Shown one piece after another: positions 44,790-56,633 of a stretch of DNA of 64,000 nucleotides (position 1 is the first letter of the stretch; every line of letters starts with the position of its first letter). The notes beneath the pieces are model-generated. The model made no database searches, was not told the DNA's origin, and worked only from the letters and a program-made list of their open reading frames with translations. Origin of the DNA: Phlebotomus papatasi (taxonomy: Eukaryota; Arthropoda; Insecta; Diptera; Psychodidae); NCBI RefSeq assembly GCF_024763615.1, contig NC_077225.1, positions 4,836,001-4,900,000 on the forward strand, read 5' to 3'. A program made the translations under genes and the position numbers.

Positions 44790-47700
44790 TATTGGCTCTT
44801 TTAACCTAGACTTGTGATCGTCTCATGCCGTTTGATTGAGTGTTTTACGTTGTGTAATTTAGTCGGCCTATTTTCATAGTTTTAAGGGAATATTGGGTTT
44901 TCCTGGGGATGAGTTTTCACCAAACATTGAGTTTTTGGGTGAAATGGGAAGCACCTTGTGCCAAGATTTTATCTATGAGCGTTCTTCGCTACCCGGGCAT
45001 ATGGTGGGTTATTCAACAAGAGAAATTATAATTCCTAGGGTAAAGCTCATATTCTTGTCTCTAAGTTCTGTGTTGTCCATGTATCGTGGGATGAAGAACT
45101 TTCGAGGGGCTAATTATTTCTATCGGATAGAATCTAGAAAGATTATTCAATCTCAGCTGAATTGGAGTTGCGAAAAATTGTTTGAAGTGCCTCACTTTGC
45201 ATGAGTCACAAAGACCACAGCCAGTGGAAGTACAAAGGGAGTACAGTTGGTTAGTTCGGATTAGCTCGTTGCCACTAACTCTTTTGTGCTAGAGATTATT
45301 TGACCTATTGAATTTAAATTTATAAAGCTTTAATATTAAACGATTTTTGATGAGTTCCCAATTGTAATCGATTTTGATAACAGTTTTGCATTCGCCCTAT
45401 CTAAAGATTCTTTATCCCATATAGCTGTTTTGTTCAATTAAATCGAATTTTGTCTGATCTTTGAACATTCAATCGGTCCTGATGATGATAAAAATTTTCG
45501 GCTATGTCAGATTTAATATTTTATATTATCATATAAATTTCAAACGAACCCATACCGGATAAACATTTCCTCAACAGCATAAAACTCTTTGAATGAGCCA
45601 TACGATTTTTCAATATTCTTAAATTTCCTCTCAAATTCTTTCGTATTTAACTTTAAAATTGTTTCTCTTTAGTTTAATTTATTAAATATTAAAATGTATT
45701 CCTTGGGAAAAAGTAAGCGGCGGGTCTTATAAATTTGATGATTTCTTTTGTGCCTTCTAAACCTTTTTATGGAGAAAATTCCGTAGCCAAGCCTTAATCG
45801 ATTTCTAGTCCCGGGAATTTAAATGCTGGCCAGTACTCTGCGTTATCGGTCAAATTAAGCGGTGCAATGGATCTATCCGGGAAAGAACGCAGTATCTCGG
45901 AGATGCCAAACCTTGATCGGGTAGAGGTTTTTGGGACTGGTGTTGGGGGGATTGGTTGATGGATGGAAAATGGGGTATAAGCTCTCCCTATATTGAGGAG
46001 CATAGAAGAGATTCATCTGGCGCCCTGATCCGTACTGCTTGCTGATTTCTTTTCGTTTACTCGGAGTTTCGGGCATTTACTATAAAATAATTTCTTTTAA
46101 AATTTTTTTTTCTTAGATTTATTAGTCTTTGGAATCCACGGTTTATCTTCCTCTTTCTCAACGGTGGGAGGGGGGTGGATTTATGCGGATTATTTTTATA
46201 TTTTTCTATTTACAATTTCGGATCTGAATCGGATTTGATCGGAAGGGGATTTTGCGGAAGTTTTTATGTCGGTTGCGCCCTTTTTTTGCTGATGTCTGTT
46301 CGGATAACACGGATCTCTATGTCTGAAGGAAAGTAAAACCAGATTTAAATTTTCCTCTTAACTTTTCGGTTTTCGTTGAGAGAGAAGATTATACTTTAAT
46401 GGAACTTTGAGTTTATCCGTTTTTCCGTTTTCCCTACCGGATATATTTTACCTTGGACTGCTTTGTTTAGAAGCTTCGGCTAAAGCCTTCAAGGTGCCCT
46501 AACCTTTTCAGATAAACTTTCCTCGGACTACTTCTTATTGAAGTTCTGGCTATGCCTTTCGAGGACCCCTTCGGTGATATCGTCTGATATCAGTTTTCGG
46601 TTTTCACCCTTCGTAGACTTGTCGACGGTCTCTTAGGTGTGCTCGGATCGGATTGACTTCGGAAATATAAATCGGTTTCGGATGAATTGATTTCGGGACC
46701 CCTGTCTCTTTTGCAGCCATATTAAATTCCGCAAGGGAAGTGCTGCATAAGTCGATACGGTGGCTCGGGTTGGTTCGGTTGATTTATTTTCGGATTTCAT
46801 TTCGGTGTTCGGATGGGAGTGGGCACTGTTCCCTCCCGGGAGAATTTCTTTCTCCTATTTTATCTCTACCTATCCTTTCCTATACCGGATTTCCCTAATT
46901 TTTTTTTAAAAGAACCTGCAGCATAAGTCTCAATAGTTTGAATTTCATCTCGATATTTCTTTCTTAAAAGTTTTAATTTTTCTTCCATGTCCTGAGTATC
47001 GGATTATTATTTTTTTATTTACTATTATTGAAGATTAAGATCTTTGCTGTTAGATATGACGGATTGTATTGATTTAAATTTACCGGTCGGGCTTGCGAAT
47101 TTTTAGGAATTGTTGAATTAAAAGAGCGTTCCAGATGTTCCTGCTTGTGATCACTAGGTTGGTTCTGAATATTGCATAATGCTTCCGAGCGGATCAGTGT
47201 AGGTCGATGATCGGAGAGACCACGTAGCTCCCCTAACATCATATATTAATAGGCATTTCGGTTTTTCTTTGCACTACTAAAAAAATAAATAAATAAATAA
47301 ATAAATAAAATAAAAATAAAAGAAGAATAAATCAATAAATGAAAGTAAAAGAAAAAAAGCAAGAATTTTCGTCGCCTAATCTATTATCCTGACCCTTCAA
47401 GTTCCGGAGGACGCCTTATGGAGGGATAGCCGAGTAGGCTTGAATCCCATACTAATGAGGATGACTTTGGCCTCTTAGGAAATTTCCCGTTGGTCCAGTA
47501 GGGAAAAAGGGTGCCTGACCGACCTTCGAAAAATTAAGAGAACGCAATGCTCATCCAGTCCGAGGTAATGGATATAGATACTTCCAAGCTCTTATCAATG
47601 ATATATCATATTTATATAAAATCCTTCCATAAGGATAATTCAAAATTGAGCTAAAAAAAAAAAAAAAAAAAACACATGAAAAAAAGAAACCAAAAAAAAA

Positions 47701-48580
47701 ATATCTATATAAAAAAAAAGAAAGTAGCGCTGAAGCAAACCGATCGCCTTCTCATTCGCGTATTCTTTCCTTCTCCGCGTATCTTTTTGGCCTCTCAAGT
47801 CACCGATAGGCACCTTTTGCTTGAAGGCTTATGGAGTCGAAGACGGAATTTGGGGGACTCATTTAGGGGATTTGGACGCTCGCTAAAGTCATAATTTAAT
47901 TCCGACCACAGCAAGGTTCTTATATTGTTTTTTTTACCCACTTTCATTCTCTGAATATTCTCTTCAGTGCTCGGGAATGACGGATATGGGTATTTTCCGG
48001 TGGTACCTGAATAAGGTGCTGGTCCTGTACCTGAATAAGGTGCAATTAGAGTTCTTAGATATTCAGTATTAAATGAGACACTAAATTTAATTGTAAAACA
48101 GAAATTTTTCTTGTTATTGGTTGAGCAGCTAACGGTTTTGAGAGAACTTATCTAAGAGCCCAGTGCTCTGTGAACTTGAACAGTTCCATAAAACTCCTTC
48201 CTACTCCTCCTGAAATTATCCTAGGGAGATATGGATCGGTTCCGTTGGGTGGGGGGAAGAAGGAGAGCATCAGAAAATTTTGGAAAATTTTCCTAACACC
48301 TTTTATTCGGATACGGAGGACTCGATGTTCAATTCTTCTTATATAATAATCTGGTATTTCCTTGGATGGGGATTAGTGTGTTTTTGGGGACATCGGTAAA
48401 TCTATATCATCGGATGGTAATTCTTACTTCAGCGAATTTCTGTTTCTATTTAATACTCAATTCGGTTATTAAGCTAGCCCAATTATTTCCGATTAATTAC
48501 AGTTTTCTACTTCATTATCTTTCTTTTTTTTTCCAGACACCATAAAACACTTTTTTCTTTTTTTCGTTTTCTTTTTTTAT
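44790..48580 (+). other. Interior of the LARD-like element, non-coding
   Basis: No retroviral-type domain in six frames. The largest open frames are near 44893-45204 (103 codons, plus), 45794-46076 (two overlapping minus frames) and 47015-47242 (minus); none shows motifs. Simple repeats: (AAAT)n about 47279-47335 and poly-A at 47655-47720. A 17-base phrase GTACCTGAATAAGGTGC is repeated at about 48004 and 48029. The region may hold packaging and dimerisation signals, but none can be demonstrated by reading. Confidence 0.7.
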
Positions 48581-48593
48581 AAGAAAGAGGAGA
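48581..48593 (+). other. Polypurine tract of the LARD-like element
   Basis: AAGAAAGAGGAGA immediately before the 3' LTR, the expected plus-strand primer. Confidence 0.75.
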
Positions 48594-49721
48594 TATTACG
48601 GTCGTTTTCGGTTACCAAAATTTAAAATATGAAACTTAGCAAATTTTATAACAATTTCCGCTCAGATCAGCAAAGTTCGATGTTTTGTGGTGTGAGTGTG
48701 TCGGTTGTGTGTCGTCACCGGGAGTATAATTGTCCCCTCCAACTGTGAGGAGAGCAGTCTGGGTTGGAGATCAGAGGTGAAAGGGAGTGAAAGTTTTTTC
48801 CTCCTCAGGGAGTTCTGTGAGAAGTGTGTGCAGTGGTGCCGGCGGAGAAGAGGGCCCCACGAATAGAGAAAGAAGAGCCCTTTCCTGTTTCATCGCAGCA
48901 TGGTCCCCTTGGCGACCATCTGGAGGGTCTTCAGGAATATCGGAGATTCCTTACCAAGGAATCTCATTTCCCGCCTGGATGGAGGAGTACTTTCCACAGA
49001 GGAAGGTCAGCAGAGGGACGGAATTTGTGGGGACTATCTTGGTGCTTTGGGGGAACAACAATCTTCCGATTGTGGAAGCAACCTGGTGTCTAATCATTCA
49101 TCATCATAAATTGCCCCTCCGGTATCCTACGGAGCTCACTATCGGACTATCGCTTCAGGGAGTAATGTTTTCATCGGAGACTTCAATCGGACCGCCTCTG
49201 GAAGCACCCTTGCCCAGAAAAAATGAAAAGAGGAATCCGGAATCTTATTAGATGCCTACTTAGACGTGATCTTTGGAGTGCCTCACATCCGGACATGAAT
49301 TATGCGGAAAAGTATCGGCTATTTGTCATCAGTTGTGCCAGCGCTTCACGCATAAGAAACCCTAAGTATTTTGTGTTATATGTGTTTACGGAAAATCGAT
49401 AATATAGCAAGTTTATATGGGCCAAAAATAGGGTTTTTCCTCTGTGGATATTTAAGTGATCAAGGCTGGTGGAGGGAAGTCTGATGAAAAGGGGGCAAGT
49501 GGGAGAAGATGGAGAAAAGTCTCTGGGGAATCGAATGTCTGAGGGGAACCGGTTGGTGGGGGATGGAGAAGTGTTGGGTGGAGGTTTGCAGGTAAAGAAG
49601 GGAGGTTGGTTTGTCAAGGAACATCCAAGGAGATCTTTATTTTCGGAGAGGAAATTGGCGGAAAGATCACCGGCATTTGAGAAAAAGGTGTTTTCACCCA
49701 GTACCCGGAATGATTCTCACA
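48594..49721 (+). repeat. LARD-like element 3' LTR
   Basis: 1128 bases, same length as the 5' LTR and about 99% identical. Followed by the AACG target duplication and the BEL-2 gag sequence. Confidence 0.92.
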
Positions 49722-49725
49722 AACG

Positions 49726-50187
49726 GAAATTATTGTTCTGATCTTCCAGAATTTCTTTCAGCTTCCTTTCCTCTGAAGTTCTTTGGAGTTTTTGCTCCTC
49801 CAACTGACTTGCCATGAGGCTAAGAAGTCTATTTAGGGAAGAGGAATCTCCATCCAATTGTGGCGTCAAATGTTCTTTAGAATCCTCAATTGTGGTTATG
49901 AGAACCGAGATCCTTTCATAAGTTTGCATGCATTCTTCCAAAAATGCCAAGAGTTCTAAATTCTCAGCTTCAATTTGTTCAGCTGTAGAGCACTCTTGAA
50001 TAATTGAATGCTACACTTCTTGGAACTTTTTCTCGATTCTGTCTACCAACTCTCTTTGAGTTTTCAGCTCCGATTTAGCTTTAGGCTCAGTTAACAGCTG
50101 CGGATCATTCTCATACCTCTCAATGTTCCTCTTGAGGGTTGTCAATTGACCTTTGTACGAGGCACGAGATGACGTTTTGTGCGGCAT
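49726..50187 (-). pseudogene. BEL-2 gag N-terminal part, one in-frame stop
   Basis: Starts at ATG 50187 (MPHKTSSRASYKGQLTTLKR). This coiled-coil-like, charged N-terminal region is typical of BEL gag. A TAG at 50011-50013 interrupts it; the same frame resumes and runs to the LARD-like insertion (EERKLKEILEDQNNNFR). The ATG lies about 55 bases after the 5' LTR end. Confidence 0.85.
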
Positions 50188-50241
50188 GTCGCTGGCTGAA
50201 GTTCCACTGACTCCAACGGTGCTCGGCAGGACCAATAAAAG

Positions 50242-50987
50242 TGGTGAGGATTTACCTGAATAAAACGTGAAAAACCTCCTGATTATCCAAGACAAATTCT
50301 CCCCAACAATCCTTGGTAATGATACCTGAAATGGGGAGAACACACGCCTGTTTATCCTGGCGAAGGAGGATCAATAAAAGTGGTGAGGATTTACCTGAAT
50401 AAAACGTAAAAAACCTCCTGATTATCCAAGACAAATTCTCCCCAACAATCCTTGGTAATGATACCTGAATAAAACGTAAAAAACCTCCTGATTATCCAAG
50501 ACAAATTCTCCCCAACAATCCTTGGTAATGATACCTGAAATGGAGAGAACACACGCCTGTTTATCCTGGCGAAGGAGGATCAATAAAAATTTTCCTCCGT
50601 GTTCTTGTGCGCAGAATTTTTCCTGGAAGAGCGCACGCTCGTTGGGCTGGCTGCACGAGGCTGCAGAATTCTCCACTTTTCTTCAACACAAGACACTTTC
50701 AGGGAAACACTTGGGGCCTCACTCGATGAGGGTTAAGTTAAACAACTTATGCAGTCGCGAAAGATCACCTTTTGTTTATTTTATTCAATAAATTAAAGAA
50801 ATTTGTGGCAGAGCGAAAATTACACACAATCATTTGAACTTGCAGAAAGGAAGGAAGAAGAGAAGAAAAAAAAGTCCGTTATGGAGAGGGGAAAAAATCA
50901 ATTGACATTAGACGAGTCACCCAATAAACAATCATGGGTGGAAGTTTCCATGGACAAATTTAGGATATGTCTTTTTTCGCGTGAACA
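50242..50987 (-). repeat. BEL-2 5' LTR, with an extra duplicated segment
   Basis: Matches 38265-38941 but is 746 bases long because its gag-proximal end carries a 133-base duplication (the GTGGTGAGGATTTACCTGAA phrase at 50241 and again at about 50374) and one fewer tandem 70-base unit. The remaining sequence differs by about one base (GAATTC versus GAATTT). Confidence 0.9.
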
Positions 50988-50992
50988 ATTTT

Positions 50993-53797
50993 ACTATTCA
51001 CTCCTAACCTGTCAATAATTTTGAATGGTCCCCTAAATATTGCTTCTAATTTTTTGTAGTTAAAAGTTTTTAATAATACTAAATCACTAATTAAAAATTA
51101 TTTTTCATTAGTGTTTTTATCATAATATTTCTTATTTATAAGTTTTTCTTTGTCTATCTTATTTCTAACAAATTCTAAAGTTTTCTGCAACTTAAATTTA
51201 AGCTCGTTATAATATGATTCATAGTTGTATATTGGCTGTACTGTTTGATTATCAATTATTTCTTGGGGTAAGTTAACTTTTCTTCCATATAATAATTGAA
51301 AAGTTGTATAATTGTGAATGGTTGGCGTGGTATTATAACAAAATTCGAAATACGGAAGCCAAGCATCTCAATTATCACCATGTTGATTGATATACATTCT
51401 TAAAAATTCATTAAGGGTTCGGTGATTTCGCTCTATGCCACCAAGGCTTTGGTGATGATACGGAGTTGAATGCACATGATTTATTTTCAAATAATCGCAA
51501 ATATTCTGAAAAATTTCATTGATATATTCTGTACCCATATCACTCTTTATACTTTTCATTAAACCGTATTTTAGAATGAATTTTTCTACAATGGCTCTAC
51601 CTATCGTATTTGCTTCTTTGTCTTCCATCGGAATTAAACAAATATACTTAGTTAAGTCACATTGCAGCGACAGAGCATAACGATTGCCATTTAAAGATCT
51701 TATAAATGGTCCAATTGTGTCAATGGATACTACGTCAAAACTATTTTGAGGTGTTTGTGTGAGTATCATAGGTTCCTTGGTAGGAATACTACTTTTATTG
51801 CGTTGACATAAATCACAATTCTTCACAAATTGAGCAATATCTTTTCCCATGCCTCCCCATCTGTAGATCTCTTTTAATTTTTTCAGGAGTCTACTTTGAC
51901 CAATGTGTCCTCCTAAAGGATTCACATGGTATTGATTTAAGATGTTCTGTATAATATTTTTATCAGAAACAATAGTTGGTGGTGTATACAGTAGAATATT
52001 GATGTGCTGCAGCACTTTGTTTGCAATAATTTTAAAATTTTCAACACTTATGTGCTGAAAAATAATATTCTTTAATGATAGTGAGAGCTCTCTAATTTGC
52101 AAACTTATACATTTCTGTTCGACAATAATGAGATCTTGCTCTAATGCAAATTCTTTGTAATTGTCTGAAATTTTAATTGTATACTTTGATTTTTTATGCG
52201 CGCATTTTACACCAACTGATGGAGCAGGGTTTAAATCATCGTAAAAGATTAATTCTGGGATTTTAGATACTCCTGAAAGGCTAATAGCTTCATACGTTCT
52301 AAGTTGATCAGGCTTAGAATTGTTTGAACACTCTATCCTTTCAGTATTTTTCTTCAAAGATAGTTCATTTTCTTTTTGTATCATTGCCCTAGTTTGAACT
52401 GGTAAAATTAAAACAGATTTTAAAAGATTAGAATCAATGCTAATTCTGCTTAATGCATCAGCATTGGTATTTTCTTTTCCTGGTTTATGAATAATTTCGA
52501 AATCATATTCCTCGAGATCAAGTCTATTTCTCATGAGTTTTGATGATGGATTTTTGAGATTGAACAAATAGATGAGGGGTTTATGGTCAGTCACTATCAG
52601 AAATTTCTTGCCATATAAGTATGGTCGAAAATACTTAACACCCAAATGAATTGCAGTAAGTTCTTTTTCAATAGTGGACTTATTCTTTTCTCCTTTAGTA
52701 AACGCTTTGCTTGCATAAGCTATTTGTAAATCATTGCCAATAACTCCTTGTGATAAAACAGCAGATGCAGCGACGTCTGAAGCATCTGTTGTTAAAATAA
52801 AGGGTTTGCTAAAATCCGGGTACTGCAAAATTTTTGGGCTTATTAAGTCTCTTTTCAATTTTTCAAAGGCATTTTGGCATTTATCATCCCATACGAATTT
52901 AATATTTTTACGAAGTAATTTGTTCAACGGTGTAGCTTTTTCTGCAAAATTTTTAATGAATTTTCTATAATAATTAGCAAACGCTACAAATCGACGAACT
53001 TCATCAGGATTTTGAGGGGTTGGGTAATGTTGAACAACAAGGAATTTTGAAGGATCAGGGAGAACTCCATCGGGAGTCAACCTATGTCCTAAGTATGTTA
53101 CTTCGTTCTGCAAAAATTTGCATTTACTTGGATTGAGTTTAAGATTACAATCTCGTAGACGTCTGAAAACCTTTGTAAGATTAGAGTTATGGTGGGCCAA
53201 GCTGGCTCCAAATACAACTAAATCATCGATATATAGAAAAGTTGATTCAGGTGTTAGGCCTGACATGGCAAGAGTCATCATTCGTTGAAATGAATTAGGA
53301 CTTATTTTTAGTCCGAAAGGTAACCGGGTGAATTGAAAATGACCCCCACAAGCCGTAAAAGCTGTTATTTCTCGCGAACTGTCATGTGGATTAATTTGAA
53401 CTTGATGGAATCCGGCTTGGAGATCTAATACACTAAAGTACTTAGCTCTTCCAAGCTGATCCAAAATTTCATCTATTCGCGGCAAAGGATATTTATCAGC
53501 TACTATGGCTTTATTAACTTTTCTATAGTCTATAACCAAACGCCATTTCTTTTGATCGTTTTCGGCTTTTTTGGGTACCAGTAAAATTGGTGAATTATAA
53601 GGGGAGATTGATGGTTCAATAATCCCATCATTAAGCAATGTTGTGACTTGATTTTTGATCTCATCTGTTTGAGAATGAGGAGTTCGATAATTTTTAACAT
53701 AAACCGGTTCATTTTCAGTGTACTTTATTGATTGATCATAAAAATTATTAAATGTAATTTTATCTCCTTTTAGGCAAAATATATCGTTGAAATTTAC
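50993..53797 (-). pseudogene. Gypsy-1 Pol: RT, RNase H, integrase with two in-frame stops
   Basis: The frame is open from 53797 to the TGA at 51368-51370, then continues to a TAA at 51098-51100 and on to the BEL-2 junction. RT: NDGIIEPSISPYNSPILLVP, RLVIDYRKVNKA, FSVLDLQAGFHQV, RLPFGLKISP and the catalytic FLYIDDLVVF. RNase H: LTTDASDVAASAVLSQ, SKAFTKGEKN and NTNADALSR. Integrase: HH-CC finger (GGHIGQSRLLKKL...CDLCQRNK), then VVSIDTIGPF, KSDMGTEYINEIF and SLGGIERNHRTLNEF (D,D,E). The first TGA sits where the family normally has Trp (DN-stop-DAW). Function: cDNA synthesis and integration. Confidence 0.92.
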
Positions 53798-54523
53798 TCA
53801 AATTTCTTGTATTGAATCTAATGCATATGCTGGTATATTCTCAAAATTAATTTCGGTAAATAATCTGTTAATTCTGTCTTTATTTAAATTTTCTTTATCG
53901 TGTTCCAAAATATGAAACAAACGTAGAGGCATAATTTTGGGATTATAATTTTCCAAAATGACTTCCTTTTCTGTTGTATTCAAGAATGATACTAACGGGT
54001 TATTGCTAACTATGGTACTCGACGCAAATACACCTTGCTTTAATTCTTCTCCCAAAATGATAGAATCTTCTGATAATACCGCATCTACTCTTCTCACGAC
54101 TTCGCATCTTGGCGGTAGAATAATAGTATTTTTTTCAACTCTATCATGCAGGGGTATAGATATAGTTTCACTCTGAAACGATAGATGTAATAAATAACTG
54201 TAATAGTCTATGTTGCATTGAAAGGACTTCAGAAAATCTCTTCCCAGGATCCCATCGAAAGGAATGGAAAAGTTATCACCAATCAAGTGAAACTTATAGT
54301 GAATATCACATCCTGATGCTATATTTAGTCTGATATTGCACGTCCCTAGGAATTTGAAATTTTCTTTACCGACTCCTACAAAATCTACTACATCGTGAGG
54401 ATTTCGAGTAACGCAATTTTTTAGTTTTTCTAGTTTAAATAGAGATATATCCGCGCCTGAATCTACTAAAAAGGTGCAAATTGATTCACTTTCCTTTACA
54501 TAGATTTTGACAAAATTTGACAA
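53798..54523 (-). pseudogene. Gypsy-1 protease and Pol N-terminus
   Basis: 241 residues. ICTFLVDSGADISLF contains the aspartic protease DSG, followed by a DGILGRDFL motif as in gypsy proteases. It ends in an in-frame TGA (53798-53800), after which the same frame continues into RT. Its frame differs from gag, which ends just upstream (54532), so Gag-Pol would need a frameshift in the short overlap. Confidence 0.88.
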
Positions 54524-54531
54524 GGCGAGAT

Positions 54532-55842
54532 TTATTGAATATATCGATGTTCTCGATTCACTGCCCCCGGCTGCTGTATTGCTGGGCCAGGGGCCACAGC
54601 GTTTCCCACATGGTTACAACAGCCGTATGGACATTGTATTTGAGGAGTACTTTGGGATCCTTGAATCGCGAAAACACGATGATCATTTTGATTTGTATTA
54701 TTATGACCGCGAAAATTACTACGACCTCGGTGTCCTCGAGAGTAATTCCCTCTATTTTGGGAATTGCCTCTATAATTACGACAATTGTTCGAGGAATTAT
54801 TGCCTGACTGTCCATTTCCGCGACCTTGATAATTTCCACGTCCTTGATTGCCATTTCTGCCTCCTTTAAACCCACGGGCATTTTTACCTCTTTGTCCCTT
54901 GGTTTTTACGAAGTTTATTTGATTCGAATTTTTAGGAAGTGAGGCTTCTACCTCGTTGGCAATTGATACGACTTCAGCAAAAGTTTCAACTCTAGATGCA
55001 ATAACAACAGATTTTATTTCGTCTTTTAATCCATGTTTAAATGCATTTGCTGCGGCGGTATCGTTTATGGTACGAATAATAGTAGCATTTTGTCCATTTT
55101 GCACCGTAATTTGAACGTTAGACAATTCAAAAATTATTTTATCAATTTTTTCCGCGAAGTCTTGTACAGAACTGTTACCCTGCTTTGCTTGAGCCAGTTC
55201 CTGTGTCAGCGTAGATACTGTTTTTTAAATTCCGAATCTATCAAAAATTAGTTTGTTTAATTCTGTATAGTTCGATACGGTAGTATAAGCAGACGCATTC
55301 TTCGCTTTACCTTTTAATCTTATATTCAAGACAAAGTTAAGTAGAAGAATCTTGTTTGGTTCATCAAGAGTGTCATAATAATATTTGACTGCAGATAGAA
55401 AATCAAGGACCTTGTCTTGGTCACCAGAAAAATCTGGAATTATTTGAGTTGCGGTTTTAATATCGAATGATGGCATGTCTGTTTGGTTATTTTGTTCTAG
55501 AGTAGGAGGAATTGTCAGTGTATTATTAGATTGGAGTTTTACTGCATCAATTTTCGCTTGAATTTTATCAAGGAATTGTAATGTCTCGTTATATACTTTT
55601 TCTTCCTTGTCGACACGTACCTTAAAATCATTCAATAATTCTGATTTTATAGATGGCAATACTATTAATTTTGCTGTTAAAAACTGATTATGTAGTGTTT
55701 GCAATTCTGTTCTTTTATTATTAGCATAATCAGGTGCATAATTTCTATTTGAATTATGTTTAGAGAAATTGACTAATTCTTGTTTTATTTGACTATAAGT
55801 TCTATTAAAAGTTTCTATTGCAGTATCAATTTCGTCCCCCAT
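54532..55842 (-). pseudogene. Gypsy-1 gag with one in-frame TAA
   Basis: Starts MGDEIDTAIETFNRTYSQIK. Coiled-coil-like matrix region first, then the capsid-type segment (IIPDFSGDQDKVLDFLSAVK). A TAA at 55225-55227 interrupts, and the same frame goes on through VQDFAEKIDKIIFELSNVQI, a capsid C-terminal domain (AANAFKHGLKDEIKSVV) and a Gly/Arg/Asn-rich tail (GRGNYQGRGNGQSGN...RGHRGRSNFRGH) in place of a zinc knuckle. Such RG-rich tails bind RNA in other gags (inference). About 436 codons in total. Confidence 0.85.
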
Positions 55843-56126
55843 GAAAAATTAATGTTTGTTATTTATTGTGAAATCGAAATATTTTGTTTATCTTACTCAA
55901 CACCTAAATTGACCCAATTATTTCTGACCTAATTATACATTTCTCGTCTTACGCAAAATAATGTCGAATTGCTGCTCAGCATTTTTCTTGTAGCGCAGCA
56001 AACGGTGACGCGCGGTGATGAACTCCGGTGAACTGCATTCGCGGTGTTCCGAAATTTCTGATGTCAGCATAATGTTGTCAGGTAGACTTTGTTCTGCGAA
56101 GTGATGACCGCTGGGGCTGTTGACTT

Positions 56127-56387
56127 CTAGACTTGTGCATTAGCCACGTTGTCGATACTCTTTCCAAGAGTCTGGATGATTATCTGCTTTTTCACCTTTC
56201 CTTCAATGCGGGACATACACTTTTTGTAGAGATACTGCAGCAGGAAGTTTAGAGTAACTGCAACCATGATGATGAAGATGTCTTTCTTAGAGATGAACGC
56301 ATCATCTTGAGTGCGATGAGTGCTTGTCGCATCTCCACTGGTAGCTTGGGTTATAATAACCTCTTCCTTTGAATCGCTGCCACCCAT
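56127..56387 (-). CDS. sORF-B: 86-residue myristoylation-signal membrane protein
   Basis: Lies between the 5' LTR and gag of Gypsy-1. MGGSDSKEEV gives Gly2, an N-myristoylation signal, and an acidic start. A Thr/Ser/Asp-rich linker follows, then one predicted transmembrane segment at about residues 36-54 (IFIIMVAVTLNFLLQYLY), a YKK basic stop-transfer cluster and a basic cytoplasmic tail. It resembles the ORF at 31842-32105 in length, MG start, KE-[TE]-[IV]-I motif, membrane span and YKK. It starts 17 bases after the stop of sORF-A. No known family recognised; it may act in membrane targeting of Gag or in particle release (speculative). Confidence 0.65.
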   Translation of the reverse strand: MGGSDSKEEVIITQATSGDATSTHRTQDDAFISKKDIFIIMVAVTLNFLLQYLYKKCMSRIEGKVKKQIIIQTLGKSIDNVANAQV

Positions 56388-56404
56388 TTTTGGATATTAA
56401 AGGA

Positions 56405-56548
56405 TCACTGCTTTCTTGAGAATCGATCTATGCACTTGAAGATCACGATTGTGATTACTCCCAGGAGTAGAAAAACTGTGAGCACTATTCCAAAGAAGTG
56501 GAGTAAAATTTCCCTAAGGTCTGCTAGCGGCTCTTCTCGTCCTTCCAT
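56405..56548 (-). CDS. sORF-A: 47-residue single-pass membrane peptide
   Basis: ATG at 56548, TGA at 56405-56407. The acidic N-terminus (MEGREEPLADLREILL) is followed by a hydrophobic span at about residues 17-38 (FFGIVLTVFLLLGVITIVIF) and a short basic tail (KCIDRFSRKQ). It is the first ORF after the Gypsy-1 5' LTR (86 bases away) and sits 17 bases before sORF-B. A 36-codon remnant with the same pattern precedes the sORF-B homologue at 31842. Function unknown. Confidence 0.55.
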   Translation of the reverse strand: MEGREEPLADLREILLHFFGIVLTVFLLLGVITIVIFKCIDRFSRKQ

Positions 56549-56620
56549 CCGGTCTTTACTTTTTTATAACTTTCATTAAGATTTTTTTTTCACTTATGAA
56601 AACTTTTAACACTTTCTTTT

Positions 56621-56633
56621 TACACGATCGCCA
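56621..56633 (-). other. Gypsy-1 primer-binding site
   Basis: The minus strand reads TGGCGATCGTGTA directly at the 5' LTR end. It resembles the TGGCGACCGTGAC primer site (tRNA-Arg type) of mdg1-like elements but with a mismatch; the tRNA is uncertain. Confidence 0.6.

Larger units (their letters stand above)
43649..49721 (+). mobile_element. 6.07 kb non-autonomous LTR element (LARD-like)
   Basis: AACG duplicated (43645-43648, 49722-49725); LTRs of 1128 bases each with only about half a dozen substitutions seen; a primer-binding site TGGCGCCCAAC two bases after the left LTR; and a purine tract before the right LTR. The 3.8 kb interior has no gag, protease, RT or integrase in any frame. It must be mobilised by enzymes from another element. 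LTRs start TATTACGG and end CTCACA instead of TG...CA. It is rich in TCGG words both in LTR and interior. Confidence 0.88.
38265..50987 (-). mobile_element. BEL-2, BEL/Pao LTR element inserted in Gypsy-1
   Basis: ATTTT duplicated at 38260-38264 and 50988-50992; LTR ends TGGTGAGG...GTGAACA on the plus strand. Its own sequence is about 6.65 kb after removing the 6.07 kb LTR element in gag. It carries gag, zinc knuckle, protease, RT, RNase H and a deleted integrase. The LTRs are almost identical apart from repeat number, so it is young, but it is defective: a stop in gag, a frameshift at an A8 run, and an integrase core deletion. Confidence 0.9.

Noticed and set aside
47418..47480. tRNA-like phrase GGATAGCCGAGTAGGCTTGA
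   Set aside because: No acceptor stem or T-loop pairing; sits inside the LTR element interior.
48787..49251. 154-residue ORF in the 3' LTR of the LARD-like element
   Set aside because: The other LTR has a stop codon at the GATAAG/GAGAAG difference; no known motif.
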